A DNA stretch of 64,000 nt from Neorhodopirellula pilleata (GCF_007859915.1 NZ_SJPM01000009.1:1-64000), one strand, 5' to 3'. Positions 6,720-14,894 are shown, counted from the stretch's first letter. Numbers and translations are program-made. Notes: generated from the letters alone by a model not told the origin.

Positions 6720-8279
6720 ATGATTGATGAGTTTATTCGTCGGATGGGGTCGTATCCGGTGGGTGAGGCGGACCGGCAATGGTTTCCGATTTGGATCAGA
6801 CGTTATCGGGAATTCGGTGGGTTTGCTCCGGATGTCAAGTTCGAAGTGGACCGCGGGAAGACGATCGATTTTTGTCGCGCGCTGCGCCGCAATGAGACGG
6901 ACGCTTGGCAGCGACTGCAGGCGGTGAGGGCTTTGATCGCGTACCGCACGCTGATTTTAGAAGTGTCGGACGATGAGCTTCTCGATGTGCGGCAAAAGCT
7001 GACCGAGCTGGCCGCGATCGAGGCTGCCAAGGCCAGAGAGCGATCCGGGCATCCGACTCTCGGTGGCGCGGAGCTTGCCGAGCCACCGATCGAGGATGGC
7101 CGGGTGATCGAAGGGGAGCCGGAGTATTTGACGGAATTTCGCCGCACGCTGAGGCGACACCGCAACAAGTACGATACCGAAAAGGCGTATACGTCTTGGC
7201 TCGTTCGGTTTTGTCGTTGGGCCAAGGTGGACGACCCGGTAAGCCTGGGCGAAGCAGCGATTCGTGAGTTTCTCACCGAGGTGGCGCTTGGTAATTCGCC
7301 CGGATCGCTGAATCATGGTGATCGACCGACGGGGCGTCGCGTCAGCCGATCCGCTGGAGGAAGTGACGGAAACAAGCGGGCGGCCGAGTCGGGGACAATG
7401 GAGGTTGCCGTTGGGAAAGGCAGCCAAGATTATGACGTCGAGTGGGATATTCCCGATGACGAGTTGCCTAAGCATTTCGGCTCCGGATGTGCGGCCAGTA
7501 CTCAGAACCAAGCGAAGTCGGCTTTGTTGTATTTTTTTCAAACTCATCTTGGACGCGAGTTGGGTTTTATCGATGCGGCACACGCCTCGGCTCCGCCTCG
7601 CTTGCCCGTCGTTCTGGATCGGGACGAAGTGATTGATGTCCGGCAATATGTGAAAGGGTATTTGCCTTCCTTGATGTTTGACTGCGTCTACGGCTCGGGG
7701 CTTCGGCATAAGGAATGCCGTCGTCTTCGCATCAAGGACCTCAACTTTTCTCAGCGTCACATCGTGGTCCGAAATGGCAAGGGCGACAAAGACCGTGTCA
7801 CTGTCTTGCCCGACTGTTTGGTGGAACAGTTGCAGAAACACATTGAAATGCGTCGTGGGCAGCATCAGCGTGATTTGGAAGATGGTTTTGGCGAAGTGCA
7901 TTTGCCCTATTCGCTTGCCAAAAAGTACCCCAGCGATTCTCGCAAGTTTTGCTGGCAGTTTGTCTTTGCATCGCCGCGGATTCGCAGGGACCCGCGCAGT
8001 GGAAAGCATTGGCGGCACCATGTGAGTGAATCAGTGCTGCAAGAGGCGTTCTCGGCGGCGCTGGCGAGATCTTCGTGTGATAAGAACGCGGTGCCTCACA
8101 CGCTGCGCCATTGTTTTGCAACGCATTTGCTTGAAGATGGCGCGGACATCCGGACGGTTCAGGAGTTGCTCGGTCACAAGGACGTGAAGACGACGATGAT
8201 TTACTTGCACGTGATGAACCGGCCGGGCCTCTCGGTCAAGAGTCCGCTGGATCAGATGCGGCTGAAGAAGCCGCGATGA
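6720..8279 (+). CDS. intI: Integron integrase with extended N-terminus
   Basis: 519 aa from the ATG at 6720; an in-frame TTG at 6597 would add 41 residues. The usual IntI length is about 320-340. The C-terminal catalytic domain has Arg in GSGLRHKE (about residue 329), NGKGDKDR, HTLRH (about 460), LLGHKDVKTTMIYLHV (His and the nucleophile Tyr) and the integron signature HVMNRPGLSVKSPLD. The IntI-specific extra helix is present as LPYSLAKKYPSDSRKFCWQFVFA followed by DPRSGKHWRHH. The core-binding domain starts at FRRTLRRHRNKYDTEKAYTSW and contains the ASTQNQAKSALLYFF segment, but about 65 residues are inserted between these parts. Before it, residues about 20-80 (WFPIWIRRYREFGG .. WQRLQAVRALIAYRTL) resemble a second core-binding domain. 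Confidence 0.93.
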   Translation: MIDEFIRRMGSYPVGEADRQWFPIWIRRYREFGGFAPDVKFEVDRGKTIDFCRALRRNETDAWQRLQAVRALIAYRTLILEVSDDELLDVRQKLTELAAIEAAKARERSGHPTLGGAELAEPPIEDGRVIEGEPEYLTEFRRTLRRHRNKYDTEKAYTSWLVRFCRWAKVDDPVSLGEAAIREFLTEVALGNSPGSLNHGDRPTGRRVSRSAGGSDGNKRAAESGTMEVAVGKGSQDYDVEWDIPDDELPKHFGSGCAASTQNQAKSALLYFFQTHLGRELGFIDAAHASAPPRLPVVLDRDEVIDVRQYVKGYLPSLMFDCVYGSGLRHKECRRLRIKDLNFSQRHIVVRNGKGDKDRVTVLPDCLVEQLQKHIEMRRGQHQRDLEDGFGEVHLPYSLAKKYPSDSRKFCWQFVFASPRIRRDPRSGKHWRHHVSESVLQEAFSAALARSSCDKNAVPHTLRHCFATHLLEDGADIRTVQELLGHKDVKTTMIYLHVMNRPGLSVKSPLDQMRLKKPR

Positions 8280-8385
8280 GAGAGCCCGCTGTTTATCTCA
8301 TGCACTCCTGGTTGGGGCGACGTTGTTGGTTGCTGGGCTTCTTTTGACCTTTCGTGCCTTTGAGGTGCGGGCTGGTGAGAAAGAT

Positions 8386-8445
8386 CTTGGGAGCGGGGGC
8401 AGAGCCTCCGAGGCAGTGCGTTCCCAGGCGAGAGCCCTCTTTATC
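8386..8445. repeat. Dispersed repeat, family B (GGCAGAGCCTCC / TTCCCAGGC)
   Basis: GGGGGCAGAGCCTCCGAGGC, then GTGCGTTCCCAGGCGAGAGCC. The same words recur at 38354-38466 and 41950-42003 and partly at 8720-8747. REP-like, able to fold as hairpins. Confidence 0.75.
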
Positions 8446-8543
8446 CTACACAAGTTATCTTGTATTGCTCCCCTGCCAGCTCGTCTGGCAGGAAGCCGAG
8501 GTTGGCAGGCTAGACATAAACCGCGATTTGCGGAAACTGCAGG

Positions 8544-8588
8544 TTTTCACTTGTGCTCGCCGCTTCAAGCGGCGAGCACAAGTGAAAA
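8544..8588. repeat. Perfect 22-nt inverted repeat
   Basis: Arms 8544-8565 and 8567-8588 are exact reverse complements around one central base; the core is CTCGCCGCTT-C-AAGCGGCGAG. It lies in the non-coding stretch between intI and tRNA-Leu. No T-run on either side strong enough to call a terminator; the AAAA/TTTT ends are symmetrical. Confidence 0.85.
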
Positions 8589-8632
8589 TCTGTGGACGGG
8601 TAGGGCGTCGGTGTTCTAGCTTGCGAACCTTA

Positions 8633-8695
8633 TTCACCCACGAGACAAGCTCGTGGGGGTCAAGAATTCACCCACGAGACGAGATCGTGAGGGTG
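8633..8695. repeat. Tandem pair of short hairpins
   Basis: TTCACCCACGAGAC occurs twice, 35 bp apart (8633 and 8668). Each copy is followed by its inverse (GCTCGTGGGGGT and GATCGTGAGGGT), giving two small hairpins in a row. Part of the repeat-rich 8280-8790 gap, which has no gene. Confidence 0.6.
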
Positions 8696-8746
8696 CAAAA
8701 AAGATGTGGGGTATAAAGAGGGCGGGAGCCTGGGAACGGGTTCCCG

Positions 8747-8779
8747 AAGGACTTGCGGTGTTTCACCGCAAGTCCTTTT
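8747..8779. terminator. Strong hairpin near the tRNA 3' end, probable terminator
   Basis: AAGGACTTGCGGTG-TTT-CACCGCAAGTCCTT, 14-bp perfect stem followed on the plus strand by further T. Downstream of tRNA-Leu on the minus strand and downstream of intI on the plus strand; it may serve either direction. Confidence 0.6.
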
Positions 8780-8789
8780 CGAGAATCAA

Positions 8790-8873
8790 TAGGGCTGACA
8801 GGAATCGAACCTGCACTCCAGTAAAGGAACTGGATCCTAAATCCAGCGCGTCTGCCAGTTCCGCCACAGCCCC
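8790..8873 (-). tRNA. tRNA-Leu (anticodon UAG)
   Basis: 84 nt. Acceptor arms GGGGCTG and CAGCCCT pair (first pair G-U), followed by discriminator A with no encoded CCA. The anticodon stem-loop CTGGA-TTTAGGA-TCCAG gives UAG. A long variable arm (TTCCTTTACTGGAG region) identifies the leucine class II shape, and the T arm is GCAGGTTCGATTCCTGT. It stands just beyond the integron's integrase end and before rplI. Confidence 0.95.
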
Positions 8874-8933
8874 ATGTTGAACGACCGGCGATTGTTTTGG
8901 CTCGCCGATCGTTTCAGACTCATGGTGAGTTTC

Positions 8934-9476
8934 TTATGCGTTGCCCGCTTCGCCTGCTTCGGTGGCGGTGGGCACGACCCAAACCTTCAGGCTCGCTTCG
9001 ACTTCGCTGTGCAGGTGAATCTTGACCGTGTAGAGGCCGAGTTCTTTGAGCGGTCCGTCGAGGCGGATTTGGTCTTGAGCCAAGTGGATGCCAACGCTCT
9101 TAAGGGCATCGACGATTTCGTGTGGTCCGACGCTGCCGTAGAGGTGGCCTTCGTCGTTGGCGTTGGCTTCGATCGTGATCGACTGCTTGGCCAATTCGTC
9201 GGCTTGCTCTTGGTAGCTGCGGAGTTTCTCGAGTTCGATCGCGCGAAGTTTTTCACGGTGCTTTTCGACCATCCGTTGGTGGTGGTCGGTGGCGATCGTG
9301 GCGAGGCCTTGCGGCAGGAGGTAGTTCATCGCGTAGCCGCTTTTGACTTCCACCAAATCGCCTTGGCGACCGAGGTGCTCGACATTGTGGATGAGCAGCA
9401 ACTGGATGCCGCCGTTGGCACCCTTGGGCAGACGTTTGAAGTGGCTGGTGGAACGCCGGGTAACAGCTGTGGTCAT
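8934..9476 (-). CDS. rplI: Ribosomal protein bL9
   Basis: 180 aa. The conserved N-terminal rRNA-binding domain begins at about residue 24 (IQLLLIHNVEHLGRQGDLVEVKSGYAMNYLLPQGLA), then the long connecting helix (about 75-105) and the C-terminal domain with TIEANANDEGHLYGSVGPHEIVDAL. Known role: 50S subunit protein that stabilises the L1 stalk base. The first 23 residues (TTAVTRRSTSHFKRLPKG) are an extension compared with the usual MKVILLEDV start; a downstream start is not obvious because no Met or Val precedes the domain closely. Last gene of the minus-strand rplY-pth-rpsF-ssb-rplI cluster, 75 bp after ssb. Confidence 0.95.
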   Translation of the reverse strand: MTTAVTRRSTSHFKRLPKGANGGIQLLLIHNVEHLGRQGDLVEVKSGYAMNYLLPQGLATIATDHHQRMVEKHREKLRAIELEKLRSYQEQADELAKQSITIEANANDEGHLYGSVGPHEIVDALKSVGIHLAQDQIRLDGPLKELGLYTVKIHLHSEVEASLKVWVVPTATEAGEAGNA

Positions 9477-9551
9477 GGCTGGGAGTGAGGGCTGAGTGTG
9501 ATGGAAAAATGGAATGGTGGAACGGGTTACGGAAGAAGCGATGGTGGTCGA

Positions 9552-10064
9552 TTAAAACGGAATCTCGTGTTCTTCGTATCCCGGTCCGTCGCCCGTCGGT
9601 TGGGCATCGCGTGCGGGTTGTGATTCTCGGGCGGGCTGGCTGGCGACGGCTTGTGAGGGCCGACTCGAGTTAACGTAATTGGATTGTTCGAAGTGGTTTT
9701 CGCGGACGCTGCCTTCGGAACCGGAGCCGCCACCGGGCTTGGGGCCGATCAGTTGCATTCGTTCGCCGATGACTTTCACGCGAGATTGTTTCTGGCCGTC
9801 TTTTTCCCACGTATCTTGTTTGAGTTTGCCTTCGATCAAAACCGGCGAACCTTTGGAAAGGTATTCGCTGGCGACTTCGGCGTTTCTTCCGAAGAAAACG
9901 ATATTGAAGAACGAGGGGTCGTCGACCCAATTCCCTTCGTTGGTTTTTCGTCGATCATTGACGGCGATCGAAAAATCGGCAACGGCCATTCCGCTGGGAA
10001 GGTAGCGTAACTCGATGTCCCGAGTCAGGTTGCCCAGCAGGATAACGCGATTGAAATTGGCCAT
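9552..10064 (-). CDS. ssb: Single-stranded DNA-binding protein
   Basis: 170 aa. The OB-fold occupies residues 1-110 (MANFNRVILLGNLTRDIELR, then FFNIVFFGRNAEVASEYLSKGSPVLIEGKL). A Gly/Ser/Gln-rich linker follows, and the acidic tip ends EEHEIPF, close to the DDDIPF tail that recruits replication and repair partners. Length normal for bacterial SSB. It sits between rpsF and rplI, the common bacterial order rpsF-ssb-(rpsR)-rplI; rpsR is not present here. Confidence 0.97.
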   Translation of the reverse strand: MANFNRVILLGNLTRDIELRYLPSGMAVADFSIAVNDRRKTNEGNWVDDPSFFNIVFFGRNAEVASEYLSKGSPVLIEGKLKQDTWEKDGQKQSRVKVIGERMQLIGPKPGGGSGSEGSVRENHFEQSNYVNSSRPSQAVASQPARESQPARDAQPTGDGPGYEEHEIPF

Positions 10065-10121
10065 AGTGGACGCTCCCTAGCTATCGGTGATTGTCGCAAT
10101 GATCGGAGAAGACCGGCGAGC

Positions 10122-10550
10122 TTAAGCCTCGACAGCGTCTTCGACGTCATCGGTAACGTCGTCTTCGTCGACGTCGTCATCAACACCGATGGTATCGATT
10201 TGCGGTCCGGCGAAGTGTTCGCCACGTGCGTTGGCGAGGATCGGTTCGACCAAGCGTGGGTCCAAGCGGATTGTCAGTTGGCGAATGACCGGCTCATAAA
10301 GTTTGAAGGCGCGATCGATCTTCGGCAGCGTGGGGCCTTCCATGCTGAAATAGATTAGGTAATAGGTGCCTTTTTGATGCTTGTTGATCGGATAGGCAAG
10401 TTTCTGTTCCATCCACATCCGACTGACGTGAACTTCACCGCCGAGATTGGCGATGATGTCATCGAGCTGCTTGCTGACGCCACCGGGATCGCGGGCGTAG
10501 TGATTGCTGTCGAGGATGAACAGGGTTTCGTAGGTGTTGACTTTGGCCAC
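10122..10550 (-). CDS. rpsF: Ribosomal protein bS6
   Basis: 142 aa using the GTG at 10550, which gives the family-typical start (V/M)AKVNTYETLFILDSN. A TTG 63 bp upstream is possible but would add a poorly conserved tail. The domain has the S6 features: VSRMWMEQKLAYPINKHQKGTYYLIYF and LDPRLVEPILANARG. S6 binds 16S rRNA in the 30S platform with S18. The C-terminal 35 residues are strongly acidic (VDDDVDEDDVTDDVEDAVEA), an extension seen in other planctomycete and some proteobacterial S6 proteins. The ssb gene follows after 57 bp. Confidence 0.95.
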   Translation of the reverse strand: MAKVNTYETLFILDSNHYARDPGGVSKQLDDIIANLGGEVHVSRMWMEQKLAYPINKHQKGTYYLIYFSMEGPTLPKIDRAFKLYEPVIRQLTIRLDPRLVEPILANARGEHFAGPQIDTIGVDDDVDEDDVTDDVEDAVEA

Positions 10551-10642
10551 GGCTAAGAATCGCGGGGAGATCGGAGGGGGGTGATTAAATGGGTTAAATC
10601 TAAGAGTTGCCAATGACGAGGCGACTCGTAGACGATGGTGAA

Positions 10643-11212
10643 TTAAGTGGCCGGAGCGTTGTATCGGGTCATCGCCTCGGTCATTCCGTCACGGACCCAG
10701 CATTCGATCGCGTCGCAGGCGCGTCGGATCGCTGAATCAATGGCGGGTTGTTCTTCTTCGGTAAACTGTCCGAGAACGTAATCGGTCACCTGCCATTTGG
10801 CGGGCGGTCGATCGATTCCGATTCTTAGTCTGGGGTACTGGTCCGTACCCAGATGTCGAATCGTGTCGGCGAGGCCTTTTTGGCCGCCGGCCGATCCACC
10901 GCTCCGGATCCGAATCCGCCCGAGGGCGAGGTTCAGATCGTCGCAGATGAGGATCAAGTCCTCGGTTTCAAGTTTGTAAAAATCAATCGCCTTGCGGACG
11001 CTTTGTCCACTGGCGTTCATATATGTATGGGGACAAAGTACCAGCCCTTTGCCCGAGCCGATACGCATTTCGCTGATTTCGCCCCCGAATTTTTTGTTCG
11101 GCGGGGTGCCCATGTGTCGCCGGACCAATTCGGCGGCGACCATGAAACCAACATTGTGACGTGTTTTCTCGTATTCGCGACCGGGGTTACCCAGTCCCAC
11201 GATCAATTTCAC
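10643..11212 (-). CDS. pth: Peptidyl-tRNA hydrolase
   Basis: 189 aa, usual length. The start MKLIVGLGNPGREYEKTRHNVGF carries the substrate Asn and the catalytic His (residues about 9 and 19). CDDLNLALGRIRIRSGGSAGG includes the conserved Asp. The segment after it reads GGQKGL where many Pth enzymes have GGHNGL. It releases tRNA from stalled peptidyl-tRNA. Its start overlaps the end of rplY by 4 bp (ATGA), so the two are translationally coupled. Confidence 0.96.
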   Translation of the reverse strand: MKLIVGLGNPGREYEKTRHNVGFMVAAELVRRHMGTPPNKKFGGEISEMRIGSGKGLVLCPHTYMNASGQSVRKAIDFYKLETEDLILICDDLNLALGRIRIRSGGSAGGQKGLADTIRHLGTDQYPRLRIGIDRPPAKWQVTDYVLGQFTEEEQPAIDSAIRRACDAIECWVRDGMTEAMTRYNAPAT

Positions 11213-11832
11213 GCGTCTTCGTCTTCTCCGGCGCCGCCCTTGCTGATTACTTCAGGTTCGGAGCCGACTTGAGCTTCGCCCGAATCGCCTTCGCCACGCG
11301 GGGCTTCGACGTGGGCCAAAACGGTTTCGCCGTCGGTGATCAGTTCGACGCCCTCGGGCAATTTCAATTGGTTCGCGGTGGCGTTTTGGCCGAGGTGCAA
11401 GTCATTGATGTCGAGGACGAGGCTTTCGGGGATCGAATCGGCGGCACAGCGGATTTCAACTTCGCGGACATTTTCGAGCAAGATGCCGCCTTCTCGGGTG
11501 CCGATCGCTTCGCCGTGCAACTCGACCGAAACGGTGACTTCGATCTTTTCTTTGAGGTTCACGCGGATCAAGTCCATGTGCAGGACTTCGATGCCGAGTG
11601 CATCCCACTGCATTTCGCTGACCAAGGCGGTCTCATTGACGTCGCCGGTCAATTTCACCATGCGGCTGTGGTGTCGCAGCAAACCTTTGACTTGGGCGTG
11701 CGGGATGGCAAGGTGTTCGTTGGCTTCGCCGTGACCATACAGGACGGCGGGAACGTGACCGTCGCGACGCAATCGACGGGTGGCAGCCGTTCCGGTGGAA
11801 TCTCGTTTAGTGGCTTGAATGACGTCCGTCAT
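11209..11832 (-). CDS. rplY: Ribosomal protein bL25, Ctc/TL5 type
   Basis: 207 aa. Residues 1-95 form the 5S rRNA-binding L25 domain (RDSTGTAATRRLRRDGHVPAVLYG, HSRMVKLTG). Residues 100-185 are the TL5 C-terminal beta domain (VSVELHGEAIGTREGGILLENVREVEIRC, LPEGVELITDGETVLAHVEAP). An acidic/Gly tail closes the protein. This long form (Ctc) is common outside enterics. It is the first recognisable gene of the cluster on the minus strand; the usual companion prs is not in this window. The divergent icd starts 225 bp away. Confidence 0.95.
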   Translation of the reverse strand: MTDVIQATKRDSTGTAATRRLRRDGHVPAVLYGHGEANEHLAIPHAQVKGLLRHHSRMVKLTGDVNETALVSEMQWDALGIEVLHMDLIRVNLKEKIEVTVSVELHGEAIGTREGGILLENVREVEIRCAADSIPESLVLDINDLHLGQNATANQLKLPEGVELITDGETVLAHVEAPRGEGDSGEAQVGSEPEVISKGGAGEDEDA

Positions 11833-12056
11833 GGCGGGACCGGTTTAACAAAAAGTGGTGGCGTTGGGTGGAGATGGATTTTTTTTGAAGCACGGCAGTA
11901 TGGCGATTTTCGAATTGTTCGCAAGCCCAAAGTGAGGCCCCCCTTGACGGTTTTGGCGGCATTGACAGATGAAGATGCAATCCACACGCTTTTCGCGTGC
12001 GTCCTTCTGTTTCAAACTCCACCGATTCCGTCGTCTGTACTTCCGAAAGTCCCATC

Positions 12057-14294
12057 ATGCCCTCTGACGCGAGAACCATCGTTTACACGTACACCGACGA
12101 AGCCCCGGCGCTCGCGACCCGGTCGTTGTTGCCGATCCTGCGGGCGTTCACGGCTTCTTCGGGCTTGGGGTTTGAGCTCAAAGACATTTCGCTGGCCGGC
12201 CGGGTGCTGGCCAGTTTCCCCGAACGACTCCGCGACGACCAAAAGACGCCCGATGCGCTGGCCGAGCTAGGCGAATTGGTGAAACAGCCCGAAGCCAACG
12301 TGATCAAGCTGCCCAACGTCAGCGCGTCGATCCCGCAACTGACCGCCGCGATCTCGGAATTGCAGGCCAAAGGCTATGACGTTCCGGATTTCCCGAGCGA
12401 GCCGAAAACAGATGATGAAAAAGACATCCGCAGCCGCTACGCGAAGGTCCTCGGCAGCGCCGTCAACCCGGTCCTTCGCGAAGGCAATTCGGACCGCCGG
12501 GTTGCCGCCCCGGTGAAGGCCTACGCTCAAAAGAACCCACATTCGATGGGTGCGTGGACCGCCGAGTCCAAAACCGCGGTCGCGCAAATGAGCGAGGGCG
12601 ATTTCTACGGCAGTGAGCAGTCGATCGTACTAAGCCGGGCGGACAAACTGCGGGTCGAACACGTTTCCGACTCTGGGGAAGTTACCGTCTTGAAAGAGGC
12701 GATCGCGGTCGAGGAAGGTGAGATTTTTGACGCCGCCGTCATGCGAGTCGGGTTGCTCAAGCCATTCATCGCCGAGGCGGCCGCGAAGGCGAAGTCCGAA
12801 GGTGTGCTGTTGTCGCTGCATTTGAAGGCGACGATGATGAAAGTATCTGACCCGATTTTGTTCGGTCATGTCGTGCGTGTTTTGTACGCCGAAGCGTTCG
12901 AGAAGCATGCGGAGATTTTTCAACGAGTTGGCATCGACGCCAATCAAGGCCTGGGCCAAGTATTCGACAAGATCGCCGAATTGCCCGCCGACGAGCGAGC
13001 CTTGGTCGAAGCGACGATGGCCAAAGTCGAATCGGAACTTCCGTCGATCGCGATGGTCGATTCCGATCGCGGTATCACCAACCTGCACGTCCCAAGTGAC
13101 GTGATCATCGACGCGTCGATGCCCGCCGCGATTCGATTGGGCGGCAAGATGTGGGACCGCAATGGGCAACCGCAAGACACGATCGCGATGATCCCCGACC
13201 GATCCTACGCGGGGGTTTATCAAGCGGTCATTGATGATTGCAAAGCCAACGGCGCGTACGACGTGACCAAGATGGGCAGTGTCGCCAACGTGGGTTTGAT
13301 GGCCAAGAAAGCCGAGGAGTACGGATCGCACGACAAGACGTTCGAGATTCCCGCCGCCGGTCACGTACAGGTCGTCAACGGCGATGGCGAAACGCTGCTG
13401 AAGCACGAAGTCGAGGCGGGCGACATTTGGCGGGCCTGTCAAACGAAAGAGGTTGCGATCGTCGATTGGGTGAAGTTGGCCGTCAACCGATGCCGCGCGA
13501 CCGGGGCGGCGACGGTTTTTTGGCTGGATTCAAATCGCGCTCACGATCGAAACGTCATCAAAAAGGTAGAAACCGAACTTGCCGAGCACGACACGCAAGG
13601 TTTGGACATTCAAATCCTCGCCCCGGTGGAAGCCACTCTTCACGCGTGCGGCCGTGCCCGTCAAGGGCTCGATTCGATTTCAGTAACCGGGAACGTTCTG
13701 CGTGATTACCTGACGGATCTTTTTCCGATCTTGGAATTGGGCACGAGTGCCAAGATGCTCTCGATCGTACCGCTGTTGGCCGGTGGAGGTATGTTTGAAA
13801 CCGGCGCGGGCGGATCGGCTCCGAAACATGTTCAACAGTTCGAAGCCGAGAATCATTTGCGATGGGATTCGCTGGGCGAGTTCTTGGCGATCGCCGTTTC
13901 GCTCGAAGACCTCGCGGCAAAGACGGGCAATGAATCGTTCGCCGTGCTGGCCTCGACCCTCAACGACGCGACGGGCCGTTTCTTGGACGAAGACAAATCG
14001 CCGTCACGCAAGGCGGGTGAGTTGGACAATCGGGGCAGCCATTTTTACCTGGCGATGTACTGGGCCGAGGCACTCGCGGCGCAAACGCAAAGTCCCGACC
14101 TGCGATCGCAGTTTCAGCCGATTGCTCAGGCGATGACATCGTCCGAAGCCAAGATCGTCGGCGAACTCAACGAAGTCCAAGGCTCGCCGGTCGACATCGG
14201 TGGTTACTACTTCCCCGACCCTCAAGCGGCCGACGCGGCGATGCGTCCGAGCGCCACGCTCAACGCGATCATCGAAACGATCGCCTCCAAGTAG
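12057..14294 (+). CDS. icd: Monomeric NADP-dependent isocitrate dehydrogenase (IDH-II)
   Basis: 745 aa, as expected for the monomeric enzyme (about 740) rather than the 400-residue homodimer. The start is the ATG at 12057 (MPSDARTIVYTYTDEAPALAT, the family start). Recognisable blocks are NVIKLPNVSASIPQLTAAISELQ, RGNSDRR-like EGNSDRRVAAPVKAYAQKNPH, LHLKATMMKVSDPILFGH, the LDSNRAHD cofactor/substrate region and the GTSAKMLSIVPLLAGGGMFETGAGGSAPKHVQQF block near residue 580. It converts isocitrate to 2-oxoglutarate with NADPH in the TCA cycle. It is divergent from rplY and monocistronic by context; a hairpin and a hexamer repeat follow the stop. Confidence 0.95.
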   Translation: MPSDARTIVYTYTDEAPALATRSLLPILRAFTASSGLGFELKDISLAGRVLASFPERLRDDQKTPDALAELGELVKQPEANVIKLPNVSASIPQLTAAISELQAKGYDVPDFPSEPKTDDEKDIRSRYAKVLGSAVNPVLREGNSDRRVAAPVKAYAQKNPHSMGAWTAESKTAVAQMSEGDFYGSEQSIVLSRADKLRVEHVSDSGEVTVLKEAIAVEEGEIFDAAVMRVGLLKPFIAEAAAKAKSEGVLLSLHLKATMMKVSDPILFGHVVRVLYAEAFEKHAEIFQRVGIDANQGLGQVFDKIAELPADERALVEATMAKVESELPSIAMVDSDRGITNLHVPSDVIIDASMPAAIRLGGKMWDRNGQPQDTIAMIPDRSYAGVYQAVIDDCKANGAYDVTKMGSVANVGLMAKKAEEYGSHDKTFEIPAAGHVQVVNGDGETLLKHEVEAGDIWRACQTKEVAIVDWVKLAVNRCRATGAATVFWLDSNRAHDRNVIKKVETELAEHDTQGLDIQILAPVEATLHACGRARQGLDSISVTGNVLRDYLTDLFPILELGTSAKMLSIVPLLAGGGMFETGAGGSAPKHVQQFEAENHLRWDSLGEFLAIAVSLEDLAAKTGNESFAVLASTLNDATGRFLDEDKSPSRKAGELDNRGSHFYLAMYWAEALAAQTQSPDLRSQFQPIAQAMTSSEAKIVGELNEVQGSPVDIGGYYFPDPQAADAAMRPSATLNAIIETIASK

Positions 14295-14330
14295 GCTGGG
14301 TCGAAGCCGCTTCGGCAAAGACCCGGCATC
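14295..14330 (+). repeat. Hairpin repeat, family D, copy 1
   Basis: GCTGGGTCGAAGCCGCTTCGGCAAAGACCCGGC directly after the icd stop. The same hairpin (allowing a few changes) occurs upstream of asnB (21300-21333) and sufD (62764-62802). It may act as icd terminator, but no T-run follows. Confidence 0.75.
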
Positions 14331-14350
14331 GAATCGCGGTTGATCCCAAA

Positions 14351-14392
14351 AGTTTAAGTTTAAGTTTAAGTTTAAGTTTAAGTTTAAGTTTA
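14351..14392. repeat. (AGTTTA)7 hexanucleotide tandem repeat
   Basis: Seven perfect copies, 42 nt, in the icd-hisI convergent gap. It is adjacent to the family D hairpin. Slippage-prone. Confidence 0.95.
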
Positions 14393-14465
14393 CGGGCGAT
14401 TGCCGGGTGTTCGTCGCAGAGCCTCCTCCACCCAGCCTACGGTCACCCAGCATACGGTACTACGG

Positions 14466-14894
14466 CTAGGGGGCGTAGACTTTGGCGGGGTCGACTAGTC
14501 TGGGTTCTTGAACCGTCCATTTGCCGTCGGTGTCGATCGTTCGGAAGAAGCAGCTTTCGTAGCCTTCGTGGCAGGCGGCTCCGGTTTGATCGACGTGCAA
14601 GAGGATGCAATCGCCGTCACAATCGATTTGGATTCGGTGAACGATTTGCTGATGACCGCTGGTTTCGCCCTTTCGCCATAGCTTTCCACGCGAACGGCTG
14701 AAATAAACCGCCCTTCCGGTCTGCACCGTTTCGTCGAACGCGGTTTGATTCATCCATGCGACCATCAACACCCGGCCCGACTTGGCGTCTTGCGCGATTG
14801 CAGGCAACAAGCGATCACCACTGTCTGCACAGGGGACGCCGGCGTCGAAGTTGGGTAGCGAAGTTTCGCGGGGAGTTTCGGAGGAGTGGTTCAT
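14466..14894 (-). CDS. hisI: Phosphoribosyl-AMP cyclohydrolase
   Basis: 142 aa, monofunctional form (no HisE domain). VLMVAWMNQTAFDETVQTGRAVYFSRSRGKLWRKGETSGH covers the substrate region, DCDGDC the metal-binding aspartates, and GAACHEGYESCFFR the zinc Cys/His cluster. It opens the PR-AMP ring in the third step of histidine synthesis. No other his genes are nearby. It is convergent with icd; repeats lie upstream. Confidence 0.95.
   Translation of the reverse strand: MNHSSETPRETSLPNFDAGVPCADSGDRLLPAIAQDAKSGRVLMVAWMNQTAFDETVQTGRAVYFSRSRGKLWRKGETSGHQQIVHRIQIDCDGDCILLHVDQTGAACHEGYESCFFRTIDTDGKWTVQEPRLVDPAKVYAP

Larger units (their letters stand above)
12..8279. mobile_element. Chromosomal integron: integrase gene plus eight-cassette array
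   Basis: The integrase gene at 6720-8279 (+) and a minus-strand cassette array that starts near 6543 and runs off the left edge. Counting from the integrase, cassette borders are about 6266-6543, 5794-6265, 3814-5793, 3045-3813, 2495-3044, 1117-2494, 517-1116 and 12-516. In each cassette the first bases after the G/TT cut are the reverse complement of the R'' end of its own attC (for example TTCTGCAT at the start of cassette 2 and ATGCAGAAC at its end). This is what is expected if every cassette was inserted from a circle. Genes, attC asymmetry and the integrase all have the canonical integron geometry. Confidence 0.93.

Noticed and set aside
11161..12270. 369-codon open frame on the plus strand across rplY
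   Set aside because: Antisense shadow of rplY and pth, which have unmistakable family sequence.
12630..13442. 270-codon minus-strand open frame within icd
   Set aside because: Antisense shadow of the monomeric isocitrate dehydrogenase; no family features.
14351..14392. CRISPR-like array
   Set aside because: Perfect 6-nt tandem repeat without spacers; a microsatellite. The heptamer arrays at 21339 and 62699 were rejected for the same reason. No CRISPR or cas gene seen.
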